Made by a program: the position numbers and the translations under genes. From Blumeriella jaapii (Eukaryota > Ascomycota > Leotiomycetes > Helotiales > Drepanopezizaceae): 64,000 nucleotides of DNA. Below, piece by piece: positions 11,678-23,717 of the stretch. The stretch's first letter is position 1; each line of letters opens with the position of its first letter. The stretch covers positions 81,797-145,796 of the forward strand of contig VWND01000050.1 in assembly GCA_009599575.1 (NCBI GenBank), written 5' to 3'. The notes under the pieces are model-generated. The model made no database searches and was not told the DNA's origin. It saw nothing but the letters and a program-made list of their open reading frames with translations.

Positions 11678-11722
11678 TTGATCTATCGATCTTTTGATCA
11701 AATCACGAGATCGATAGATCAA
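11678..11722. repeat. Perfect 15-bp inverted repeat (hairpin)
   Basis: The arms TTGATCTATCGATCT (11678-11692) and AGATCGATAGATCAA (11708-11722) are perfect reverse complements, separated by 15 nt. Each arm is rich in GATC/ATCGAT. No U-run follows on either strand that would mark a Pol III terminator. Confidence 0.9.
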
Positions 11723-13313
11723 AATTGCCTCATTGTCCCTCCTATTGGGATTTCAGGATAGGAGGGCGAGCACAAAGAAAGGGCTGATGGTAGTCCCAAA
11801 AGTAATGATGTTTTGGGAAAGCTATGTACAGTACTGTACTGTACTGCATCTACATACTGTAGGAGGGGGAAGCCTGATAAGCTCTTCTCGTACACGTGAT
11901 TGCCACGTGATCCTCGGCCCCGTCACCGGCACCGGCACCAATGTTGCAACTACAGTACTGTAGAACACTGTTGCCATATGACGCTTGTACAGAGATTTAG
12001 TGATCTTTTTTTTTTTTTTGGTGTTCTTTTTAATCCTCTTCTATCAGTTACTTGCAGTATCTGCTTCCAGAGCTTCCGATTCTAGTGATTGACACGCCCA
12101 TCCACCCACCCACACTCACTCACTCACTTATTCACGCACCATTTTTACAGTACTGTACTGTACATGCCCTTCTTGTCTCCCATCCTTTTTTTTCCCTACA
12201 CATACATACATACATGTGTTCTTCCTCAATCTCACAACATTTCCATACATATAGGAGCGGCAGTAAGTAAGGAGTCTATAGCAAACACTTCACTTCCCCC
12301 TTCCCACTTTTTATCCGAATAGCAAGTAGGTAAAATACTCACTTCCTCACGTCCCAACGAGAGAAAATATCGATCGATACCCACTCACCATCCACTCTGC
12401 ATACAAAACAGACGATTGAGAAAGAAAAAAAAATCCCATCCTACGACTTCCAATAAACAACTCCAGGGTTGGCGAGTACAGCAGCTTTTCGCTTGTATGT
12501 TGTCTACTTACCTCCTACAATACTACCCCCCTACGAAGTATAGTATGAACTACGAGCTACGAAAGCGAACCAAAAAACCGGCCGAAACGAGCGGAACGAA
12601 CCAAGTCAAATAGCGGAACCGCGAAACCCCCATCGTCTTTCACTCCCTTTCAATTGACATTCCGATCGGCTTCAAAATGTGAGCATACACACGTATCCCA
12701 TCCCTCCCTCCTCCCCTTATGAAGTCGAGCAAGACTTAACAATCTGATGTTTTTGTCCTTTGTATAAATCACCATCAGTAAGAATCACCACGGCCTCATC
12801 ACAATTCGCAGCAGTAAAAAGACCAAATTTTTTTAAAATATGTCTGTATATCCTTAGCTCAACCCACGAGCAGAATCCAGAGGCAGAATCGAGGAGTGGA
12901 AAGGTACCAACCCAACCAATGCTGCAACCACGGTAGATACAGCAATCCATTCCACACAACACTCACATAAAAGTCGTATACATGACATCATTCTCTCTCG
13001 AACAAGCTTTTGATGTTATGATTTATACACCCACTCACCTATCCACGCGCTAAACTTGATATACCCTTTCAAACTTGAATACTGGTGTGTATATTCATTC
13101 ATATACATGTATATATTCTTCTTCGACACCACAAAAGCTCTGCGTTAAAGCAAGCGGCAACAGAAAGAAAAAAAACCAAAACCGCAAAGCTGCCTGTCTT
13201 TCCCCATTTCAAATATAAAATACCGATCCATCCAAATTTCCCGATTCAACATACCAAAACGAGCAAGCAAGCAAGCGAAAAAAAGGCCATTTAAAAAAAA
13301 AATCCCCATCTTA

Positions 13314-13334
13314 CCCCCCCCCCCCCCCCCCCCC
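13314..13334 (+). repeat. Poly-C run (21 C)
   Basis: An uninterrupted 21-C homopolymer followed by A9. It forms part of the low-complexity cluster. The length call is likely to be sensitive to sequencing error. Confidence 0.85.
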
Positions 13335-13601
13335 AAAAAAAAAGGTCCGGATTCACCAAAGCGGAACTCGCTCTCCCCTACGTGCAATTCAGTTTTCCAA
13401 CCACCCTTTTTCCCAACCGGCCATTTATATGCTCGGATTCCACGGCCCAGCCTCTGACGAGCTAATGTACAGTACAGTAGGTATGCGCCTTCCCACCCAC
13501 ACACCCACCCCATCAAACGAGCAGAATGGGACCGCGACCCGCCGTTGCGTCTCGATACACTGCGATTCATCTTCCGATTGGTGTTGGGATGTGTGTGTTT
13601 A

Positions 13602-13814
<213 letters not shown>

Positions 13815-13850
13815 TCAACCCCCGACCCAACGCTAGCGACGACCTACATA

Positions 13851-13853
<3 letters not shown>

Positions 13854-13896
<43 letters not shown>

Positions 13897-13906
13897 GAGA
13901 GAGGAG

Positions 13907-13975
<69 letters not shown>
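13854..13975 (+). repeat. (GA)n dinucleotide microsatellite
   Basis: About 120 bp of GA repeat, interrupted briefly near 13891-13912 by CGAGAGGAGAGAGGAGAGTA. It lies less than 100 bp from the GAGCA array. Confidence 0.92.
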
Positions 13976-13978
<3 letters not shown>

Positions 13979-14452
13979 GCTAAACAGACACGTAACATAA
14001 CCAACCAGATAGGTAAATACAAGCCCAGAAAAGAGACGGATGCTTCAGTGTGGGGATTCCATCTACACAATCACACTTACACACACAACGCACACGGAAG
14101 AAAAAAGAAGAAAAAAAAAAAAGGAAAAACCCCCCACCATCCACGACAACCCCATTCCTCCACCCACGCCATCTGGAGAAAAAAAAAAAAAAAAAAGGGG
14201 GAGAAGAAAAATAGCAGGTACAGAAAACAAACAAGTAAGGTAACCACGGTACAGTAGACGGACGAAAGGCAGAGCCGGCAGTTTTCACCAACAGATACAA
14301 AGAAAGATGTACAGTACAGACGAGAAAGGTTCTCGAGTAGATTCCGGAGCTAAATTCTCGACCTAGATTCTCTAACTAGATTTTGGAAACGTCCCATTTT
14401 GTAAATAAACAGGCCAGAAAGTAGATTGTAAACCGTAGATTTCCGTAGAAGG

Positions 14453-14504
<52 letters not shown>
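14453..14504 (+). repeat. Poly-A run (52 A)
   Basis: An uninterrupted 52-A homopolymer followed by TAAAGG, A9, C9 and A6. No upstream gene or polyadenylation-signal context suggests a processed pseudogene. It is probably a homopolymer expansion. Confidence 0.85.
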
Positions 14505-14506
<2 letters not shown>

Positions 14507-14586
14507 AAGGAAAAAAAAACCCCCCCCCAAAAAAAACCCCGACTAATGCAACCGATAGTATGATAACCCAGACTCTCAACGCTAAT

Positions 14587-14660
14587 GCACTACTCGAAAT
14601 CCCCAATCCCGATATCCCCAATCCCGATATCCCCAATCTAGATATCCCCAATCCCACCAC
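14587..14660 (+). repeat. Short tandem repeat with CCCCAATC core
   Basis: Several copies of a roughly 15-bp unit, ATATCCCCAATCCCG with variants. The CCCCAATC core also makes the tandem block near 2680-2711. Confidence 0.7.
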
Positions 14661-14931
14661 TCCATAACCCCGAATTCCCACAAAGACCCAAACCAAAAAA
14701 AAAAAAAAAAAAAGGGAAAAAAGAAATCGTACCACGTCGTACCATCGCATCTCGTTCCCGGATCATGCCATCTCATTTTATCTCATCTTATCCCACGACT
14801 TTTCTGTTGCCGTCTTGTCATGTATCATCTCATCTCATCTAGCCCCGCCTCGTCTAAGCCGCGCGGTTCAAATACCCCATATACACAACCGCTATGCTGA
14901 AGATCAACACCAACACATTCAGGCCGGCTAG

Positions 14932-16685
14932 TCATACGACAGTGCGGCTGGTGTTCGAATTCCTGTTTGGGCCGTTAGCGAAGGTGACATGTGCAGTGGA
15001 GTGGAGAGTACTTACAAGCCGTATGTCTCAATGACGGCGATCCAGCCAGCACAGATCTTCAGCCGCTGCCTCACGCTGTTCGTCGTGAGCAGCCTATACT
15101 TCTCCGACTCGGCCGTGGGGAACACGCTAGCGAACCACCACGGGAAGATGGCCGGGTCGTCCGGGCACTCGCCGAACGCCTGCAAGACTGTCGAGTGCAC
15201 CCACGGCGCCGAGTTGTCCCGCATCTTCTTGACGAAGGCAACTCCGAGCTCGAACAGCGCTTGGGTGGACATGGCGTTCAACTTGGCCGCCTGGGCTGCT
15301 TCCGGAGAGAGAGGAGAAGAATCGTTGGGCGGCACGCTGGATTCGGGTCTTGAGAAGTTGCGGGCTGATGCTTCGGCTATTTCGCGCGCCTCGAGCTCTT
15401 CCTCGGCGGCGATGCTAATGTCGTTCACTTGTTCAATCTTGCCTATCGTGTAGCCGTCCAAGGTTCCGTGCTTCAACACTCGGAACCGCGAGACACCGAT
15501 CGTCTCGATGAGACTCCGTCCGTCCGGCATCAGATGCATGCTTCTAATGTGCAGTAGTGTTCCGTATTCGTAAAATTTGGTAGGTCCTAATTCGCCTTGG
15601 GGCACTCGAGAAGGATTGCTTAAAAGCATCCCGAATTTACTGTCTCCATTCTCGATCGCGCGTCGGATCATGAGACGGTACCTGGGCTCAAAGACATGGA
15701 GAAAGGTGGGAACTTGTGGAAACGAGAGAGTGCATACAAACAGAGGCATGTCCATCTCAGCGGTCCCGGGCCTTGAGTCCACGGCAGCAGCTTCCGCCCG
15801 AGCCGCGAGGGCTTCTGGACAGAGCCCTGTGAGGAGTTTGGATATGATGGTGTTTGAGGGCCCTCGGTCGGCGCTAATCCCAGGTGTGAAGGCTTGCCTC
15901 CGTCGACAGATGGGACAGGAGTTGGAATGGTCCAGAACCCTATGCAGACACGACCGGCAGAAGGTATGGCCACAAGTCGTGGTTATTGGCTCTAGGAACA
16001 GGCTGTAACACACTTGGCAGTCCAGTTCTGCCCGTGTCGATTCCTTCAGATGCTCCAGCACAACCGCATCCAGCGTTTCCCATGCCTCGCTGGTTGCAGA
16101 TGATGGCGTATAGACGACCTCCGAATCGTAGGCAAGCTCACCCATCTGCGCCATCGTATAGGTTGCAATCAACTTTCCGCCCGCCAGGACCCGGGCCCGC
16201 GGTTCTTCATCCCGCAGAGACGAGACGCCAGCGATCGACCACTTGTCCCTCTCTTGCAATCGGAACAGTGTCCTCGAAGCCTGGTCCGAGTTCGCGAAGG
16301 CGTTGATCTCTCTGTCCACCATGTAGGTGACCTTGTTGAGCACCACATCGGTGCTGACATCCCCCGCCGCGTGGTCGACGCCGCATGTCGCAAAGGGGCA
16401 TCTGAAGCCTTGTGACCGGCTCGGCGTCGCGGGATACGAGATGTTCTGGCGCAGACGTAGCTCGGGTATGCATTTCTTGCAGATGGTATTCCCGCACGGC
16501 AGCGTCACCGGTTCCTGCAGTGGATAGGAGCATGAAGCGCATTGCACCAGCCTTACAATCTGCCGCGCATCTCGAGAGGCTTCGAGAGCGCCGTCTGGTT
16601 GGGGGAAGCCTGATCTCGCGGCAGCTTTTATCCTGGAGAGCGTGCTTCGGAGGGGCCGGGCGGGGTCGAGCGGAATCGAAGACAT
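14932..16685 (-). CDS. Two-RING plus LON-domain protein, predicted E3 ubiquitin ligase (LONRF-like)
   Basis: Exons on the minus strand are 16685-15016 and 14962-14932, giving 566 aa. Intron 14963-15015 has donor GTAAGT, branch GCTAAC and acceptor CAAACAG. Without splicing, translation stops at the TAA overlapping the donor (15012-15014), nine residues earlier. The start at 16685 (MSSIPLDPARPL) was chosen because the open frame upstream is His/Gln/Arg repeat-coded. RING 1 spans about residues 49-101 (C49, C52, C64, N66 in a usual His position, C69, C72). RING 2 spans about 223-262 and is canonical, with CGHTFC and CPIC. The LON substrate-binding domain begins near residue 305 (MPLFVCTLSFP, then FEPRYRLMIRRA). 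In this family RINGs recruit E2 enzymes and the LON domain binds substrate. Cellular target unknown. Confidence 0.88.
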
Positions 16686-19600
16686 CGGAGGCGTCGTGTC
16701 CAGCGGAAGGCCGTTGGACCGTCGGTGCCGGTGCCGGTGCCGGTGCCGGTGCTGGTGCTGGTGCTGGTGTCGGGTGTATAAGACAGGAGGGAGGCGGCCG
16801 AGAGCCGCGACGGATTCGGGGGCGAGGATGCGTGCTGCGCAGTATCGGCGGCTTCCAGCTCGCAACTCGGTGGATCTCGCGGTTTGGTTGACGGGGTGTA
16901 TCGTTGGGAGGGGGGTGGTGTCGAAGGGGTCGGTCGATCGTGGACGGCAGGGAGGGAGGGTTGTGTGACGAGAGGTGAGGTCGATAAATATCAACATGGA
17001 GATGGACGAAGCGAGGACTCGTGCGTACGTGCGTCTCGATGTCAAATCACATCGGCGACCGGCGCATGCAGACGGCGGAGGCAAGAGATAGTCGCATCAT
17101 GGAATATGTCTCGGGGCCGAGCAGTGGATGCATGTGGCAGTGGCAGTGGCAGCGTCAGCGTCAGCGTTCTGGATGTAAGGGTGAGTAAGTAAGTAGTCGT
17201 GGTACGTAGTGTAGGGAGTAGTCGGACGGTCGGTGGAGGAGGTGGAGGAGAGGAGGAGGAGGAGGAGGAGAAGAAGGACGTGCAGGTGCAGGCGCAGGTG
17301 CAGGTTGTACGGAGTCGATGTATGTACAGGACATACAGCATGTACATACTGTATGTACCTACAGCATGTACATACAGCATGTACCTACACTCCCTAGAGT
17401 ACATGTGTACATACATCGATGTACATATGTAGGGATCATCACCAAACGGCCCATCCGAGCAGCGAGGTGTGCAGCGCTGCAGCGGTGCAGGGCTCGTGGA
17501 ACCCCCGGACTAGGAAACCATCCCAGGACTGGACAGGACCGTATCTAGCATTCTCGGTACAGCACCGTTGGATGAAATGGTGTCTTCCAATGTTGATCAC
17601 GGCATCGACACGCCGGTGAGAGGTCGGGGTGCGGGATTTTCATCGAGACTCGCCTATTTGTTTGGTTCGGCTGGGTCGACTGTAGAGAGTCGGATCCGAG
17701 CCGGTCGGGGACAGTCCAGCCGGTATTCATTCGCAACACGTGTGTACCTACTACCTATGTACAGTGGTGTACTTACTCAAGATCCTTCGATCTAGATGTA
17801 GATGATATCCAGACAGTCGGTCTAGATGGGCACTCCACTCCACTAGGCCTAGATCCCGCACCCTTTGCACCTTTCCGTCTCCATTTGCTTTCCTAATTGC
17901 ACTAATACGTGATACACATTCTGTTTCTAGAACCTTCATATACAACCGTATTTACTACTCTTTCTACCTACACACCGCCCCCACTGGTAATCTCGGACCG
18001 CAAGAGCACACACGCTTGCGTATCGACCGACCGCTCCATAGAAGCCATCTAGTCGTCGTATGAGAGTCTTCGCATCTGGGAGGCAAGCGCTCGATCCAGA
18101 CCACCGACGAAGTTGGGGCTTCACGGACCTCGCATCGACGCTTTGCCCCTTCCAGGCCCCATTCCACACGTCCACGGTGAGCCAGCCCATAATGCATCGC
18201 CAGCCGCGTCGTCCAACGGCGCGTGATGCGGTGCCGTCTCCTGGTGTGTGGGAACTATGGCGACAATCTATACAGCGGGTCAATCTAGCCTCAACATCTT
18301 GCCACAGGGCCCTCGGATCCACGGCGGCTAGAAGTAGTCGGAAAGTAGTCGTTGTAATGGCCTCCGTTGTTGGTAAGCATAGATGTTCGGTTTGCTCCCT
18401 TGGCAAGCAAGCTATAACTATACAGTAGGTACCCGAATGCTTCCTTGTACAAGCGAGTAGAACGACCAATAGACTAGACCTTCATACAACATATAAAGCT
18501 TGTGTTTCGGTGCAGAATATGAATTGCCTTTTTGGCACCTGTCAATTCCGGCAACTGTCAAGCTGCACGTCGAGTGTCTCTCATGAACATCAAATCGACG
18601 CAGGTGGAGTCAATGCAGGTAGGTGTTCGTACATGCAGCACAGTACCTCGAATCCGTACAGTATTTACAAGACATCGGCATCTGTCCAATAGCACACGCC
18701 CAAAATCGCCTCGAGAGGGAACTGCCAGACTTCATCAAAAGCAACTTTTGAATCACGGCTGTGCATAGCAAAGAGCCGACCAGGTCCAAGCTCTTTCAAG
18801 GGTTTGACTCAGAAAGTGCATATTTGACATAGATTACGAGGAGTCGGGAGGCAGTGTGGCCCTCGTCAGCCCCACATGGCAGACTCGTACAGTGCTGTAC
18901 AGTACTGTACAACTCCATCTCCCGTTGCAAGGCAACAGCAACAACAACAGTAACACAAACAGATAACAAGAGAGAAACCAAACATCGGAAAAAGAAAAGA
19001 GCGAGACCCTTGTACAAGAGAGTCATTGTCTATCCTCGCGTAGTACACAAAGGACCAGCCGACCCTCTTCGGCCCCCTCCCCCTTCTCGGATTCGCTACG
19101 AGACGAGAGAAGAAGAAGAAGAAGAAGAAGAAGAAGGAGAAGGAGAAGAAGCAAGCGTCATCGACTGCACGCCTGGGGCCAATAAGCCGCGTTCGTGCTG
19201 TGCAGCGTCCGCTCTTCGGAATGCAAAGCGAAGCGGAAAAGCCGACATGACATGGGAGCGACCGAACGATGCAATGCTGACGCACTTACAAATTCTCCGC
19301 TCTCTTTAGGATCTCTTTCCACCAGCAAGCAGAGCAGTCTCAGATTCCGGCCTGGGGACCCACGCCCGCCTCCGCAGTGCCCGCGCCCCAGGTGGCGCTA
19401 GCAGTACCAGGAACCTATCCGTCGGGAAATATAGCTCGCGTCGTTCCATAATCAGATGGCCGATCGCCGATTTTGGCTGGCCGGCTGCCCCCTTTCGCTT
19501 GGACGACCTGTCGGCAGCTGATGGAAGGGCTCGCTCGAACGTCTCCCAACCTTTGCCTGACCATGGCTGGCTGTGCGCGGCAGGGCGGCTAGCTGACTGT

Positions 19601-20608
19601 ACCGGAAAGCATGGGCGGATACAGTCGAATGTAGAAGTATGTCGCCGGACTGCAGGGGCTGGTGACCCTCCTGTCAAGTTGTCACTCTCGCGCTTGTTGC
19701 ACATGGGTTCGAAGATGGAGAGTGCGGTTCTGGGATAGTCCTGAGCCGAAGTTGTCATGACTTTTTGTGGTCTTGCATCTTCGGGAATACATCTTTATAC
19801 GTCCTTTATGCCAGCAAAGAGTCGTCAGTCTTTTGCCATCGGCCACGGCTCCGCGTTGGTGTAGAGGCTCGGTTGGGAGAAGGCGAGCAGCTCCCAGCTT
19901 CTATCGACTTATCGACTGCTACTGTACAGTACATCATTAGGATCGGAACTGCCTATCTCGGCCGGCAGCGGTTGCACGATGTCTCGAGTACAAACGATGT
20001 AGTGTGATACAGTAAGACGCCCTGATCAAAACAATGGCAGGGAGCTGGGAAGATGTCCTCTCGCGGTCCCCTCTTCTGTTGGTGGAGACGTCAGTCAGTA
20101 CAGATATGACAAGTGGAGCGATGAGCTTGTCTCCTCTTAAGACAAGTTTCGACGAGTCCTATCGCGATGCCCCAATGTCTTATGTGTCAGCTGCCGCTCG
20201 ACCAAGCTTCTGGTTCCGGTCATGACTTCGGCTTCTAGTTATCATCCCGAGCGCCTCAAAAGCGGGTGGATATGAAAGGAACACCACATGGGGATAATGA
20301 AAAGATAGGACGTACAGTGTGTTACATTCGTCGTCGCGTGCTTGCTTCTGAGCATGCCAGATACTGTGGACAGCTTTGGCATTCTAGGTATGCGCAGCAA
20401 TTTCAAAGGCAGAAACTGCAGACTCAAGAACACACTTACCTTTAGCTGCCTACGATCGCTCTTGTTTCTGTGGTCCGTACAGTCTATACTGATTGCCCCG
20501 CGTTAGAAGCTGTCTTCAAATTCGGGAGAAAGATAGTGTTTTTATGTGGCTTTATTGTAATGCATCAGCCTCGCTGTGCAGAGATGAAGTCAAGTCCGAT
20601 ACTCTATC
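16686..20608. other. Spacer between the LONRF-like gene and THOC1
   Basis: No convincing gene. Features are a GGTGCC/GGTGCT repeat at about 16725-16768 just upstream of the LONRF start, a (GGA)n tract at about 17235-17275, dense GTACATAC/GTACAG words at about 17315-17430, TACTGTAC at about 18895-18912 and 19922-19932, and (GAA)n at about 19109-19140. The open frames at 17936-18469 (177 codons, minus) and 19306-19758 (150 codons, minus) lack recognisable domains and have Arg/Ser/Cys-heavy composition typical of random frames. Confidence 0.5.
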
Positions 20609-23404
20609 CTAGATCTTTGATTCATCGTCTCGGTCTCTCTTTGCCGCGGTGCTGTCATCCACCTCCATTGTCTCTGGAGCTGGGATGACATTCGTTGTCA
20701 ACTGCTCCTCTCTGTTAGGTACTTGACCGACCCTCCGCTCGGCTTCTGTAGTCACGGCGCCTGCCCGAGATTCAACCACAGTTTCCCGTGAAACTTCCTC
20801 CTTGCCTATCTCATCCCCGAATACATATTGCTCCAGCGACTTTTGCGTCTGCTCAAGACTGTCGTGTACTAGTATTCTATCGTAGTATCCTTCAGGGTTT
20901 GGCAGCTCACTTCTCTCACTGGCCTGAGAATCTTCTGCCAATGTCTCGGAGGACTTTTCTTCACGTCGAGAATGGATCGCAAGCCTCGGTGCAATTGGCG
21001 GCACAATGATGATGTAGCGTGCATTAAACCCTTGGTCTTTTAATTGTTCGATTCCCTTTCGAGTAGTTAGTTGAGCATCTCTTGAGGAAAGACCAGAGGT
21101 GGGCGGTATACTTTGAGATCCTGATTCAGAAGAGGGATTTTTCCTTGAGCAACCAGAGCTTCCACGGCTTTCCGACTTGTACCAAAAAGCTTGCCGTCAA
21201 TTTCTTTATGTACCAAGAATTGGTCTCCATCACGCATCACAGCGAATGTATCCCTGTCGACGAAATGATAGTCGATACCATCAATCTCTTTGCCCTCGGA
21301 AAGTTTTGTGGTGTGGGGGACTACCTTGGCCAAATACATTTCGTGGGTTTCGACGAGCCGGTTTATTAGTGTTTGATTACCAGCGTCGTCTTCACCGGAC
21401 ATCACGATTGGGCGACAATCTGTCGGTAGTTTCTGACCTTCATCCTCGCTACCATTGACCGTACCTTCGGGTTGTCTTATGTCCTGGAATAGAATATCGA
21501 TTTTGTCCGGTCGCTGGATGTTATCGAATACAGCTAGTTGAGATGCACTAGCAATTCGCTGCGCTCGCCAGCTTTTGCTCGCTTTTGACTCAATTGCCGC
21601 ATTTTTCGACTCCTCGTCCATGGCCATCTCAATATCCATATCATCGAGCTCCATCTTGTTCTTGAAGCTGTTAACCGATGGAACTTGATATCTCGCTGGG
21701 TCTTTCAATCTATCCAAACCATTGCGCTTGCCGCCATCAGACAGAAATTTCAGATCGAGAGATCCGATTGGAGGATTTGGTCGTTGTCTCTTATTCGTGG
21801 TGGCCTTACGAGCCGAGAGTTTTGCGCTGGCATGTTCTTCAGGTGTAATCGATGGTCTCGCAATAGATGGGCAGTTCTCGATCTTCCAACGTGCCCAATT
21901 CTTGTCGCGTGAAAGCACAGTTTCCACCATGCGATGAAAGTAAGCACCTTCAAACCCCTGCTTCAGATATTCCGCGACAGATCTCTTCATCTCGGTGGCC
22001 CATTTCGTCTAGTGATGTTAGTGCGTGGTGTTTAGAAATAGTTCGTCGGAGATTCGAAAGCAGTGTATGAACAGTATAAATTTTCAACGTACATCTTCGT
22101 CGTCAAGTACCTGGTCCACATAGGTGACAGATTTGTTCGTGCCATCAGGTAGTGCCTTGAAGAGCTTCTCTTTTGCCTTGGCACTCAGAGAAAGCAAGAA
22201 TTCCATTACGATTAGGACTTGAACGATAATGTGTCTTCGAAATGAAAGATCGCTTATCTGTGAGTTCTGTTAGCCCCCAGACTGCCCTTCGTGCATAGTG
22301 ATCTCGTACCTCTAATTCAAACAAATCTCTGCTGGTGAGATACTTGGGATTATAGGTGTCTGCAAGATCATCGTCCCCTTGACCACGCTTCCGTTTGGTT
22401 CCCCGCTTGCCTTCCTCGCTGGACTTGGTAGGCCTCCCGGAACTTTCCGATTGAACTGATCTAAACATTGTCATCGTAGCTTCTAGCCCTCTCTTGAACC
22501 CCGAGAAACTGGTCTTGTCAAAGAGCGTCTTGGGCTGGCTAAAGCTATGTTGCAACGACCAGAATACAGGATACAAGTCGTCCATGTTCATTGTCTTTTC
22601 GGTCTTTGAAAAAGTGACGCCTTTCGAGATTTTCGACAATTCTTCGCCGGATTTCTTAATGCTGCCATCTGGAAGCAACTCTGATTTCGGGTCCACGTCC
22701 ATCTGCTCTGCATCGGCCTGTTGCTGGTGTGGGAGCACATCGAAAGCCGTTACATTTTCGGTATGATACTCGCCTCGAAGGTTTACTGAACTCTTGTCGC
22801 CTAAGGGGAAACTCTGAAACAGGAATATGAACACACGCCCGCAGAACGCTGTATCCTCAGCCCGGGAAAGCCGCCGTAGCAGCTCGTTGCAGCTTCTAAG
22901 AATGACTAAATTCTTCTTGTCAAAGTCCTTCGCTATTATACGTTCTCGTCGTGACTCTAGGTAGTCAAATATCTTCCGACAGCCGGCAACCGTTTGGCTG
23001 TCCAAGAGCTCCTCAACAAGCCAAAGCATTACTGCCGGCTCCGTCCTGTCCTCGTGGGAAAGAATGGCTGTGATGTCCAAGAGATTCCATACGTTGACGA
23101 AGGAGGGCGAATCTATTGCTGTGGAGGCCTACGGAAGGTCAGATTTGAGCTCCAGTGTTGGTACCGATGTGTAGCTCACAAGTAAGTTGCTGAAGCATTC
23201 GCGGGCCGCAGTCTCAATCGCATGCTTTTTTGAATCGGATGCAGTTGCTGGGGGAAACACCGAATCGATCTGTGCGAAAAGTTCGGCGAAGTCGGTTTTG
23301 TTCAATGGCGGCTCAATCGTGCTCGTCGGCTTGACCACCAAGGCCTTCGCCAGTATCTCCTCCAAAAGCTTCCCGCAACCCTCCACCATTTGTGCCGTCG
23401 CCAT
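20609..23404 (-). CDS. THO complex subunit 1 (THOC1/Hpr1) fused to a degenerate guanylate-kinase-like domain
   Basis: Core subunit of THO/TREX, which couples transcription, mRNP packaging and nuclear mRNA export. Exons on the minus strand are 23404-23180, 23128-22310, 22257-22093, 22008-21112 and 21055-20609: 2553 nt, 850 aa, every intron in phase 0. Donors are GTGAGC, GTACGA, GTACGT and GTATAC; branch sites CTGAC, CTAAC and CTAAC are visible. The THOC1 core is about residues 75-500: AVMLWLVEELLDSQT, RKIFDYLESR, then LRSCNELLRRLSRAEDTAFC and GRVFIFLF. Lys/Arg-rich and acidic linkers follow. Residues about 602-782 match guanylate kinase in order: RPIVMSG, a P-loop position reading GEDDAGNQT, HTT, GIDYHFVDRDTF, KLFGTSRKAVEALVAQGKI, QDLKGIEQLKDQGFNARYI, YYDRILVHDSL. 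The P-loop Lys and Ser are replaced (Asn614, Gln615), so catalysis is unlikely. An acidic tail of about 70 residues ends the protein. Confidence 0.9.
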
Positions 23405-23717
23405 GGTCGCAGTATGATATGTGCCAGTCTCAGATGCGCGCAACAGTAGGAACGCAGAGCACGCGCACGCGCCGTTATAAGTTGTCGTAGGGGGACGTCT
23501 TTGGTTGAAGCTTGAGAATTTGTCGTCAGGAACGGGGAAGGCAGCTCGGAGACAGGGCTGCCAGCCGCGTTACGTAGCGCGATACTAGCGGCATTCAACC
23601 TTAATTTTGGTAGCCGTGCTTCTTGCTATTTACAACCGACCGACCGACTTGATGCGCGTCGCCGCTTGATCGTGTTGCGCTGTCCGCCTTAACACGATTT
23701 CCACGACATCCCACGAT
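23405..23717. promoter_or_regulatory. Shared divergent promoter region of THOC1 and Aquarius
   Basis: The two start codons are 313 bp apart on opposite strands with no gene between, so both promoters and 5' UTRs must fit here or overlap. No TATA box is obvious. I infer co-regulation from geometry only; no operator or factor site is recognised. Confidence 0.6.

Noticed and set aside
14453..14504. Poly-A tail of a processed pseudogene
   Set aside because: No gene-like sequence precedes it on the plus strand, and the run is embedded among other homopolymers.
17936..18469. 177-codon minus-strand frame
   Set aside because: No domain, irregular composition, no intron signals or neighbouring exons; consistent with chance in moderate-GC DNA.
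19306..19758. 150-codon minus-strand frame
   Set aside because: No recognisable family. Possible but unsupported as a gene.
21067..21990. Separate guanylate kinase gene next to THOC1
   Set aside because: Phase-0 introns with proper donors, branch sites and acceptors join the THOC1 and GuK parts in one frame, and the GuK domain itself is split by one of those introns.
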